Shown: positions 18,524 to 26,261 of the stretch, one piece after another | Layout: each line of letters begins with the position of its first letter | Numbering within the stretch: the first letter of the stretch is position 1 | From: Vitreimonas flagellata | Lineage (GTDB): Bacteria > Pseudomonadota > Alphaproteobacteria > Caulobacterales > Aquidulcibacteraceae | Direction: 5' to 3' | Length of the DNA: 64,000 nt | NCBI RefSeq assembly: GCF_004634425.1 | Contig: NZ_SBJL01000001.1 | Location: forward strand, 345,001-409,000 | Translations under genes and position numbers: made by a program | The notes under the pieces: model-generated | Told to the model about the DNA's origin: nothing | Seen by the model: only the letters and a program-made list of their open reading frames with translations | The model's database searches: none

Positions 18524-20731
18524 ATGCGAATTTTGTGGGGGAGCTCAGCGCTCGCTTTGGCTTTGGGACTAGCGGCGGCCGGCGGCGCCAGCGCGCTGGA
18601 GGCCGAAGAGCGCCAGTACGCGGAAGCGGACATCACGGTGACAGCGATCCGCCGCCCGGCGGAGGTGTTCGAAGTGCCGAACGTCGTGACGGTAATCGAC
18701 GCTGAGGAGATCGAAGAAAACCTCGCCACCGACATCAAAGACCTGATCCGGTTCGAGCCGGGCGTCTCGGTCCCGACCTCGCCCTCGCGCTTTAGTGCGG
18801 CGCTGAGCGGCACGGGTCGTGACGGCAATTCGGGCTTCGTGATCCGCGGCATGGGCGGCAACCGCGTGCTTTTCCAAGTCGACGGCGTGCGCGTGCCGGA
18901 TGGTTTCAGCTTTGGCCCGAACGCGTTCGGCCGTGGCGATTACGTCGATCTCGACTTGCTGCAATCGGTGGAAATCGTGCGCGGTCCGGGCTCGGCCATG
19001 TATGGCAGCGACGGCCTCGCTGGTGTGGTGAGCTTCATCACCCGCGACCCGAACGAATTCTTGGCCGAGGACGAGAATTTCGGCGCACGTGGCCGTGTCT
19101 CGTACGCCAGCGCTGACGATAGCTGGGCCGAGAACATCACCGTCGCCGGCCCCTTGAATGACCAATGGTCGGCCTTGCTGGCTTACACACGCCGCGACGG
19201 CCATGAGACGGAGAATCAAGGCGCGAACGATAGCTCCACATCGGCGCGCACAGTGCCGAACCCGCAAGACATCGAGTCCAATTCGGTGCTCGGGCGCATC
19301 GTCTTCGAGCCGAGCGACGCGCACCGCTTTCGCCTGACGGCCGATTACAGCGATCGCTTCATCGACACGGTGTCGCTGACTGGCCTGAGCGGCACGGTGA
19401 TCGGTCTCACCGGCGAAGACGAGAGCGAACGCAATCGCGTCGCGCTCGACTACACCTTCGACAATCCAGGCGGCTTCATCGACAATCTATTTGTCTCAAT
19501 TTACGCGCAAGAGAGCTGGCTGCGTCAGTTCACTTATGAAGATCGCACGCCCGCCGTCGATCGTACGCGCGAAACCACCTACGACACCGACGTAATCGGT
19601 TTCACCGCCCAGGCCGAGAGCGTGTTCGAAGGCCCGGTGCAGAACCGCTTCGTGTACGGCATCGATTATTCGCAGACGACGCAAGGCGCGATCCGCGGCG
19701 GCACGGCGCCGACGCCGCCGGCGACATTCCCGGAACGCCCGTTCCCGGAAACCGAATACGAGCGCGTCGGCCTGTTCGTGGTTGACGAAATCTCGTTGCT
19801 CGACGGCTCGCTGATGCTCTTCCCGTCGATCCGCTACGACGAATACGAACTGAATCCGCAAGCCGACGCGCTCTATCTGGGCGATCTCTCCGGCCAGAGC
19901 GATTCACACGTGTCGCCGAAGTTCGGCATCGTCGCGTGGCCGACTGAAAATTTCGGCGCGTTCTTCAATTACGCCACGGGCTTCAAGGCCCCGGCGCCAA
20001 GCGAAGTGAACAATTATTTCGAGAACCTCACGCTTGGCGCGTTTGGGCAGGCCTACACCTCGATCCCGAACCCGGATCTGACGCCGGAAACGAGCGAAGG
20101 CTTTGAAGTTGGTATTCGTGGCCGTGATTGGCGCGCGCTTGGCGCAGGCTGGGATTGGAGCGCCTTGGCGTTCGCCACCTTCTATGAGGATTTTATATCG
20201 CAGCAGATCGTCTCGGGCAGCGGCGCCGCTATCGATCCGTTTGTCTATCAATACGTCAATCTGAACGAAGTTGAGATCATGGGCGCGGAAGCGCGTGTGA
20301 CGGCGACGTGGGAGCAAGGCGTATCGTTGAATTTCTCGGCGTCTTACGCGGATGGCGAGCAAGTCACGCCGGCCGGCCGCGCACCGCTGGAATCGATCGA
20401 CCCGCTGAAGCTCGTGCTCGGCCTTGGCTACGATCATGAGAGCGGCGTGTGGGGCGGCCAAGCCATCGTCACTTACGCCGCGCGCAAGGATGACGAAGAT
20501 GTCGCCGCGCCGCTGACGGCGTTCCGTCCAGACGCGTTCACGATCCTTGATCTGACCGCGTATTGGAACATCACCGACGCTGCGACCGTCCGCGCCGGCA
20601 TCTTCAACGCCACCGACGAAACCTATTGGTGGTGGAACGACGCGCGCGGCTTGAGCGCCGCATCGACTGTTCGAGACGCCTACACTCAACCGGGTCGCAA
20701 TTACTCGGTTTCACTTTCGTACCGCTTCTGA
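18524..20731 (+). CDS. TonB-dependent receptor, hemoglobin/transferrin (heme) type
   Basis: A 735-residue outer-membrane receptor. A signal peptide ends near GASA-LEAEE (about residue 26). The plug domain follows (about 40-165, with ADITVTAIRRPAEVFEVPN as the TonB-box region and GMGGNRVLFQVDGVRVPD, VEIVRGPGSAMYGSDGLAGV as plug motifs), then a 22-strand barrel ending in the aromatic GRNYSVSLSYRF. The plug motifs place it in the hemoglobin/heme receptor subfamily. ATG 18524 with GGGAG upstream is chosen over TTG 18521. It is followed after 11 bp by the DUF6607 gene, a recurrent partner of such receptors. A palindrome 40 bp upstream may be the iron operator. Confidence 0.88.
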   Translation: MRILWGSSALALALGLAAAGGASALEAEERQYAEADITVTAIRRPAEVFEVPNVVTVIDAEEIEENLATDIKDLIRFEPGVSVPTSPSRFSAALSGTGRDGNSGFVIRGMGGNRVLFQVDGVRVPDGFSFGPNAFGRGDYVDLDLLQSVEIVRGPGSAMYGSDGLAGVVSFITRDPNEFLAEDENFGARGRVSYASADDSWAENITVAGPLNDQWSALLAYTRRDGHETENQGANDSSTSARTVPNPQDIESNSVLGRIVFEPSDAHRFRLTADYSDRFIDTVSLTGLSGTVIGLTGEDESERNRVALDYTFDNPGGFIDNLFVSIYAQESWLRQFTYEDRTPAVDRTRETTYDTDVIGFTAQAESVFEGPVQNRFVYGIDYSQTTQGAIRGGTAPTPPATFPERPFPETEYERVGLFVVDEISLLDGSLMLFPSIRYDEYELNPQADALYLGDLSGQSDSHVSPKFGIVAWPTENFGAFFNYATGFKAPAPSEVNNYFENLTLGAFGQAYTSIPNPDLTPETSEGFEVGIRGRDWRALGAGWDWSALAFATFYEDFISQQIVSGSGAAIDPFVYQYVNLNEVEIMGAEARVTATWEQGVSLNFSASYADGEQVTPAGRAPLESIDPLKLVLGLGYDHESGVWGGQAIVTYAARKDDEDVAAPLTAFRPDAFTILDLTAYWNITDAATVRAGIFNATDETYWWWNDARGLSAASTVRDAYTQPGRNYSVSLSYRF

Positions 20732-20742
20732 AGGAGGATCAG

Positions 20743-21711
20743 ATGAGCATTCAATTCACGCGTCGCGCGTCCATTCTGGCTTTGGCCGGTGTGGGCGCGG
20801 CGGCGGCGACACCAGCCGCTTTCGCGCAATCGCGCGGCAGCGGCGTCGAGCGCGATCGCCAATCCATTTTGGCGATGGCGGGCGATTACAACGTGCACTT
20901 CGCGTTCAACGAGACCACGCCGTTCGTGGCGGACTACGAGCCGCTTGAGCCGAAAACCAGTGGTGGCTTCGAGAGCGTGCGCGTCGTCAGTGACGGCGGC
21001 GATTTCATCCAGCTGCAGCATCTGCTTGTCGTTTCGCACGAAGGCCAGAACTTCGTGATCAAGCATTGGCGTCAGGATTGGACGTACCAGCCGCGCAACG
21101 TGCTTATGTATTCGCAGCTCAATCGCTGGCGTTTGGAAAACGTCAGCAGCGCCGATCGTCGGGGCGCCTGGTCGCAAACGGTTTGGCAGACCGATGACTC
21201 TCCGCGCTATGGCGGCGTCGGTCATTGGGATTACGCGAACGGTCGCGCCATGTGGACGAGTGCGCCAGCGTTGCGTCCGCTCGCGCGTCGCGATGCGGTG
21301 CGCAATCCGCCGTACAATCGTTATCTCGGTATCAATCGCCACGCGCTGACGCCGACAGGCTGGGTGCATGAGCAGGACAACGAGAAGATCGGCGAACGCG
21401 ATGGCCAGATTGCCGCCATTGTGCACGAGGACGTGGTCAACACGTATGACCGCTATTCCGATTACGAGATCGCTGCGGCGGATTCGTATTGGACCGCCAC
21501 ACAGGAATATTGGGCCGCCGTGCGCCAAGCATGGGACGAAGCGATCACACGCGGTCGTGGCGTTTACGTCGAAGAAGAAGCGCAGAACGGCGCCATCACC
21601 GGGCCGACCTTGATGGGTCTCGCCTCTCGCGTCCAAGATGGCGAAGTGCAAACCGCCGCCGCGGTCGCGGAGGCGCGCACCACGATCCAGCGGGCGACGC
21701 GCGTCGCTTAA
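20743..21711 (+). CDS. DUF6607 family exported protein
   Basis: A 322-residue protein with a twin-arginine-type signal (FTRRASILAL, cleavage near AFAQ, about residue 29). The mature part is Trp/Tyr-rich (VIKHWRQDWTYQPRNVLMYS, GVGHWDYANGRAMWTS) and matches the DUF6607 family, which recurs beside TonB heme/hemoglobin receptors. A strong AAGGAGG precedes the ATG. Function is unknown; the context suggests a periplasmic role in heme or iron uptake. Tat export would fit folding with a cofactor before export, which is inference. Its TAA forms TTAA with the convergent gene's stop. Confidence 0.8.
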   Translation: MSIQFTRRASILALAGVGAAAATPAAFAQSRGSGVERDRQSILAMAGDYNVHFAFNETTPFVADYEPLEPKTSGGFESVRVVSDGGDFIQLQHLLVVSHEGQNFVIKHWRQDWTYQPRNVLMYSQLNRWRLENVSSADRRGAWSQTVWQTDDSPRYGGVGHWDYANGRAMWTSAPALRPLARRDAVRNPPYNRYLGINRHALTPTGWVHEQDNEKIGERDGQIAAIVHEDVVNTYDRYSDYEIAAADSYWTATQEYWAAVRQAWDEAITRGRGVYVEEEAQNGAITGPTLMGLASRVQDGEVQTAAAVAEARTTIQRATRVA

Positions 21712-22481
21712 TGCCGGTTAAGGGCGACGATCATGGGCCCAAGCGCATGATTGTCGTCCCGCCGTCCGGTCTCGGGCTGCCAGAGGCTGGAGACTGTGCC
21801 GTCGAGAAAGAGCGCATCGGTGCAGCCGAGCTCATCGCGGAAGAAGCGGGCGAAGCGCCCGAACGACACGAAGCCCGAACTGATCACGAAATAGGCGGTG
21901 CGTGCATCGTGCACGCCGACGCCGTTGCGCACGTTGCGCGAGGTCCCGTCATCCGCAATGCGCGGATGCAGAGCGCCGTCGATTACAAGCATGGGCCCAG
22001 ATTGCGTCGCCAGACGCGCAGCAGGGCGCGTCGCCGCGAATTCGTCGGACGTGTCGACATGCAGGGCGCCATCGTCGCTCTGCCAGAACACGCCGTTCGG
22101 CTTCAGATGAAAATTGCCGGGACCGTCGGTGAGGCTCAGCCGTTGCTCTTCGACGCCCTCACTCACGTAGAGGCCGATCGGCGCGCCGCGATCATTGTAC
22201 ATTCCCGCGTTCATCGCGAAGCGCACGCGCCGCGCGTCGCGACCGAGTGCAGCATCGAGCGCTTCGAAACTGCGCAGATAATGGCCGTCGGCATCTTGCG
22301 AGGCGAGCCGCAATTGGTGGCGAGACGCATCGATTGTGCAGACGATGAAGCGTGAACCTTCAAACTCGCGCCCGTCGCAGGCGCGGTCGTTGTCGCGATG
22401 GCGCAGTGCAACAAAAGTCACGAGCAGAGCGGCAATCGCCAGCGGCGCGGCGATGAGCGCGATGCGTTGGAAAAGCTTCAT
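21708..22481 (-). CDS. Phosphodiester glycosidase family protein (NAGPA/DUF2233)
   Basis: A 257-residue protein with an N-terminal signal or membrane helix (about 7-26) and a phosphodiester glycosidase domain (about 85-250). Family motifs are RFAMNAGMYNDRGAPIGLYV, NGVFWQ, ATQSGPMLVIDG, RNGVGV and CTDALFLDGTVSSLW. The eukaryotic homologue uncovers N-acetylglucosamine phosphodiesters; bacterial members (YigE and relatives) act in the envelope on unknown substrates. It is convergent with DUF6607 and separate in strand from the SCO gene. Confidence 0.85.
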   Translation of the reverse strand: MKLFQRIALIAAPLAIAALLVTFVALRHRDNDRACDGREFEGSRFIVCTIDASRHQLRLASQDADGHYLRSFEALDAALGRDARRVRFAMNAGMYNDRGAPIGLYVSEGVEEQRLSLTDGPGNFHLKPNGVFWQSDDGALHVDTSDEFAATRPAARLATQSGPMLVIDGALHPRIADDGTSRNVRNGVGVHDARTAYFVISSGFVSFGRFARFFRDELGCTDALFLDGTVSSLWQPETGRRDDNHALGPMIVALNRH

Positions 22482-22595
22482 GCGCGCGCATCTGTGGCTG
22501 TTTTGTGCGCACGCACAAGCTTGGGCTGCGGCATTGCGCCCCCTGCGCCTTCGCGCCGCCTTGCTGGCGCCGCGCGCCTCCGCCTAGGTCAGAGG

Positions 22596-23273
22596 ATGGC
22601 AGAACCTGTCGAAACTCCGCGCCGCAATTTGACGGGCGCCGTCGTGCCGGCCGTGGCCGCAGCCGCGTTGGCGGCGGTGGGCACGATGCTGCTCGTCGGC
22701 CGCAATGGCGGGGAAAAGACGGCGGAATTGCCGGTGATCGAGAATTGCATTCTCGAAGGCGCGGACGCGGTCAACGGCCCGATCGAATTGGTGGATTCCA
22801 ATGGCGCGACGGTCACGCAGGCCGATTTCGCCGGCGACCCGGCCATCCTCTATTTTGGCTTCACGCACTGCCCGGATATTTGCCCGACCAGCATGTACAC
22901 GCTGGCGGCGGCGCTGGCCGAGCCGAACGGTTATGACGTGCAACCCGTGCTGATCAGCCTCGATCCCGAGCGCGATACGCCTGAAGTGATGGGCGCCTAC
23001 ACACAAACTGATGGTTTCCCGCAGGGTTTGGTCGGTTTGACAGGCACGCGCGCTCAGGTGGACGCGGCGAAGCGCTCATTCCACGTCTATAGCGCCCGCG
23101 CGCCAATCGAGGGCGCGCCAGACGACGTCTATAACGTCGACCATTCCTCGTTCCTGTACGTGCTGGACGGCGAGTGGCGGACCCGCGCGGTGGTCAACAC
23201 CGTCCGTGCGACGCCCGAGCAGGTGGCCCAATGCATCGCGGCAGGGCTCGACCGGCCGATCGACCCCGCCTGA
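22596..23273 (+). CDS. SCO1/SenC family copper chaperone/thioredoxin-like protein
   Basis: A 225-residue membrane-anchored protein: one helix (about 12-33), then a thioredoxin-like domain with the copper-binding CxxxC (FTHCPDICPTS) and the distal His (VDHSSFLYVLD). SCO proteins deliver copper to the CuA site of cytochrome c oxidase or act as redox sensors. ATG 22596 has AGAGG upstream; an extended frame upstream has no family similarity. No oxidase genes are adjacent. Confidence 0.92.
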   Translation: MAEPVETPRRNLTGAVVPAVAAAALAAVGTMLLVGRNGGEKTAELPVIENCILEGADAVNGPIELVDSNGATVTQADFAGDPAILYFGFTHCPDICPTSMYTLAAALAEPNGYDVQPVLISLDPERDTPEVMGAYTQTDGFPQGLVGLTGTRAQVDAAKRSFHVYSARAPIEGAPDDVYNVDHSSFLYVLDGEWRTRAVVNTVRATPEQVAQCIAAGLDRPIDPA

Positions 23274-23375
23274 TCTGGGTTGATTATGTGAAGCGGGCCG
23301 GGTGAAAGCGCTTGGTCGGCCCCAAATCCAACATTACTCGTTTGACAGATGTAATGGCCGCTATGACGTTTGGCC

Positions 23376-23390
23376 TGTTGCGGTGCAACA
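23376..23390. promoter_or_regulatory. Candidate operator upstream of the PHB depolymerase gene
   Basis: TGTTGC (23376-23381), GGT, GCAACA (23385-23390) is a perfect 6-bp dyad 84 bp before the phaZ start. TGC/GCA dyads with 3-4 nt spacers are described for the PHB-responsive repressor PhaR in Paracoccus and relatives. TTGACA at 23342-23347 could be a -35 box, without a convincing -10. Confidence 0.45.
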
Positions 23391-23473
23391 AACAGGCGTC
23401 TTAGCTTGTTGGAAACGGGGACGGGCGCAGGGTTCCATCTTGGAATTGCTGCGGCGCGGCACGAAAGGGCGAC

Positions 23474-24769
23474 ATGCTCTATTCGCTTTATGAACTCGGC
23501 CACCTCTCGGTGGCGCCCTGGCGCATCGCCGCCATGATGCAATCGAGCATGCTCCGCTCGCCGCTCAATCCGGCCTCGGAGCTGGAAGTGGCCAAGACGG
23601 CCGCGGCGGCGTCCGATCTCTTTGAATCTGTCACGCGTCGCTATCGCAAGCCGGATTGGCTGCTGCCGACAACGAGCGTGAATTCGGTTGAAGTCGCGGT
23701 GACGCCGACGCCGGTCTGGTCCTCGCCCTGGTGCAACATGGTGCACTTCGCGCGCGACGGCGAAGCGTTGGAACGCGCGCGCGGCAAGCGCACCGATCCG
23801 ACCGTGCTGATCGTGGCGCCGATGTCAGGCCATTACGCGACCTTGCTGCGCAGCACGGTGGAAGCGTTCCTGCCAGAGCATGAAGTGTACATCACCGATT
23901 GGATCGACGCGCGCATGGTGCCGTTGATGATGGGGCGCTTCGATCTCAACGATTACATCGATCACGTCATCTCGATGCTGCGTGAGCTTGGGCCGGATAC
24001 GCACGTTGTGGCGGTGTGTCAGCCGGGGCCGCTCGTCCTCGCCGCTGTCTCGATCATGGCGCAGCAAGACGATCCGTGTTCGCCGGCGACGATAACGATC
24101 ATGGGCTCGCCGATCGATGCGCGCAAATCGCCGACCGAGCCGAACAAGCTCGCCGAAAAGCGCGACATCGCTTGGTTCAAGCAAAACATGATCCACACCG
24201 TGCCGCCGCTTTATCCGGGTGCGTTCCGCCGCGTATATCCAGGCTTCGTGCAGCTCGCGAGCTTCATGGGCATGAACATGCAGCGCCACGTTGATGCGCA
24301 TTACGCCTATTACCAAAACCTGGTGAAGGGCGACGGCGACGACGCGCGCAAGCACCGCGAGTTCTACGACGAATATCTCGCCGTGATGGATCTCAGCGAA
24401 GAATTCTACATCCAAACGCTGGTCGAGATTTTCCAAGAATATCGCTTGCCGCTTGGCCTCATGGAACATCGCGGCGTGAAGGTTGATCCAGGCGCGATCA
24501 CTAAGACCGCGCTGCTGACGGTTGAAGGCGAGAAGGACGACATTTCCGGCATCGGCCAAACGCAGGCCGCGCACGACATCTGCGTGAACATTCCCGAAGC
24601 CATGCGCCGCGACTACATCCAGCCGGGCGTGGGCCATTATGGCGTGTTCAGCGGCCGTCGTTTCCAAACCGAAATCTATCCGCGCATGCGTGAGTTCATC
24701 CGCAATTTCCAAACGCCAGCGTCGCGCAGCGGCGACAGGCGCGCGAAATTGAAGGTCGGGGCCGACTAA
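23474..24769 (+). CDS. phaZ: Intracellular polyhydroxyalkanoate depolymerase
   Basis: A 431-residue cytoplasmic enzyme that mobilises stored polyhydroxybutyrate granules. The start MLYSLYELGHLSVAPWR is typical of intracellular PHB depolymerases. The nucleophile is a cysteine, not serine: C182 in AVCQPGPL, matching the catalytic Cys of the Cupriavidus enzyme. Other landmarks are VLIVAPMSGHYATLLR, YITDWIDAR and QPGVGHYGVFSGRRF, whose His completes the triad. No signal peptide is present. GAAAGGG lies before the ATG. It stands alone, with a possible PhaR-type operator upstream. Confidence 0.93.
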   Translation: MLYSLYELGHLSVAPWRIAAMMQSSMLRSPLNPASELEVAKTAAAASDLFESVTRRYRKPDWLLPTTSVNSVEVAVTPTPVWSSPWCNMVHFARDGEALERARGKRTDPTVLIVAPMSGHYATLLRSTVEAFLPEHEVYITDWIDARMVPLMMGRFDLNDYIDHVISMLRELGPDTHVVAVCQPGPLVLAAVSIMAQQDDPCSPATITIMGSPIDARKSPTEPNKLAEKRDIAWFKQNMIHTVPPLYPGAFRRVYPGFVQLASFMGMNMQRHVDAHYAYYQNLVKGDGDDARKHREFYDEYLAVMDLSEEFYIQTLVEIFQEYRLPLGLMEHRGVKVDPGAITKTALLTVEGEKDDISGIGQTQAAHDICVNIPEAMRRDYIQPGVGHYGVFSGRRFQTEIYPRMREFIRNFQTPASRSGDRRAKLKVGAD

Positions 24770-24841
24770 ATCGTCTTGCTCACAGCAAGCTCACAGCCTG
24801 CAGCGCTTTAGTGGAATCGCAGGGCGTGAGACTCTTTGCGC

Positions 24842-25573
24842 ATGCGCTTCGATTCGCGTGCACCTGACCCGACTCAAACCGAGATCGAAACGATCGACGG
24901 CCGCCGTTTGCCGGTGAAGCTGATCGTGAACCCGCGCGCACGCCATGTGTCGGTGCGCATTGATCCCACGCGCCGCGAAGCCATCGCAACGGCGCCGTCG
25001 AAGCGGCATTTGAAGCACGCTGCGCAATTCGCAGCCGAGCGCGCAGGTTGGATTGCGCACGAGCTCTCGCGTTTGCCGCAAGGCATTCAGCTGGCGCCGG
25101 GCGCGCTTGTGCCATTGCGCGGCATCGATCATGAGCTGGTCTATGAACATGGCCGCGCAGCGCCGCGTATTGAGAACGGCAAGCTGATCGCACCGGCGCC
25201 GGATGCAGCGTTGTTTGAATCGCGTTTGCTGCGTTTCTTCAAGGATCAAGCGCGCGCAGATCTCGTGGCGCGCGTTGCGGCGCATGCCGAAACTTTGGGC
25301 GTTAAGCCGAGCCGTTTGCAGGTGAAGGAGCTGCGGTCGCGCTGGGGTTCATGCTCAAGCGACGGCGTGCTCTCCTTCTCCTGGCGCGTGATCTGCGCGC
25401 CGGAATTCGTGCTGGATTATCTGGCTGCGCACGAAGTCGCGCATCTGCGCGAGATGAACCATTCACGCCGTTTCTGGGCCCACGTGCGCAAGTGCATGCC
25501 GGACTACGAACGCGGCCGGGAATGGCTCCACGAGCACGGCTGCGCGCTCCACGCCATCGGCCACGCGCGCTAG
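24842..25573 (+). CDS. YgjP-like (DUF45) zinc metallopeptidase
   Basis: A 243-residue protein of the YgjP/WLM-like metallopeptidase family. The zinc motif HEVAHLREMNHSRRFW (about 197-212) is intact, and the family signature LRSRWGSCSSDGVLSFSWR precedes it. ATG 24842 is chosen over the in-frame TTG at 24836; neither has a strong ribosome-binding site. The physiological substrate is unknown. The final TAG shares CTAG with the convergent cytochrome b561 gene. Confidence 0.88.
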   Translation: MRFDSRAPDPTQTEIETIDGRRLPVKLIVNPRARHVSVRIDPTRREAIATAPSKRHLKHAAQFAAERAGWIAHELSRLPQGIQLAPGALVPLRGIDHELVYEHGRAAPRIENGKLIAPAPDAALFESRLLRFFKDQARADLVARVAAHAETLGVKPSRLQVKELRSRWGSCSSDGVLSFSWRVICAPEFVLDYLAAHEVAHLREMNHSRRFWAHVRKCMPDYERGREWLHEHGCALHAIGHAR

Positions 25574-26130
25574 TCCTTCGCGGGCGCCAACATACGGCGA
25601 AGCACACCGTCGCGATCAATGAACGCGTGTTTCAGCGCGCCAAGTACGTGCAGCACGATCAAGCCGAAGAGCATCCAGCGACCAATCGCGTGCGCCACCT
25701 CCGCGCCTTCGTGCACAGCCTCATTTTCGGCGGCGAAGGGCGTTGGGATCGTGAACAAGTCGAACACATTGATGTCGCGTCCGCCGGACCAGACCGCGAG
25801 CGGGCCTGAGATAAATTGAATGAGGATCGCGAGCAGCAGAAGCTTGTGTGTTGCAGTGGAGATGAAGCTCAGCGCAGGCGTCTGCGGCACTGGCGTGGGC
25901 TGGCGCTGCGCGAAATGCAGCGCGATGCGCGCAAAAATGATCAGCGCTACGCTGGCGCCAAAAGCGATGTGGAAGCCCATCAGCGCACGGCGCGCTTCGC
26001 GATCGCCCATTTCGCCGGCATTGTCGGCGGCGAAGCCGCTCCAGAACATCGCGACGATGGCGACCAGCGCCAGCCAATGCAGCGCGATCGAAAGCCAACC
26101 GTACCCGCGCTCTGTGTTTGTCCACTGCAT
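25570..26130 (-). CDS. Cytochrome b561 family protein
   Basis: A 186-residue inner-membrane di-heme cytochrome with four predicted helices. Candidate heme ligands are the histidines in IALHWLALVAIV, MGFHIAFGAS, ATHKLLLLAI and the fourth helix (HEGAEVAHAIG, IVLHVLGALKHAF). Members transfer electrons from ubiquinol, some to oxygen or superoxide. Start MQWTNTERGYG at 26130 has GGAGA upstream; an earlier ATG adds 12 residues outside the family. Confidence 0.9.
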   Translation of the reverse strand: MQWTNTERGYGWLSIALHWLALVAIVAMFWSGFAADNAGEMGDREARRALMGFHIAFGASVALIIFARIALHFAQRQPTPVPQTPALSFISTATHKLLLLAILIQFISGPLAVWSGGRDINVFDLFTIPTPFAAENEAVHEGAEVAHAIGRWMLFGLIVLHVLGALKHAFIDRDGVLRRMLAPAKD

Positions 26131-26261
26131 GAAAGTCTCCGCGCTACTGCACGCGCGGCTTAGCAAGCGTTGTGCGCGAAGGTTTGTCTAGACGTTACGC
26201 GTGGACGTATTGCAGCGCGCAATGTTTGAATGACTCGCAAGCGCAAGTCGCAACGTGCGCC

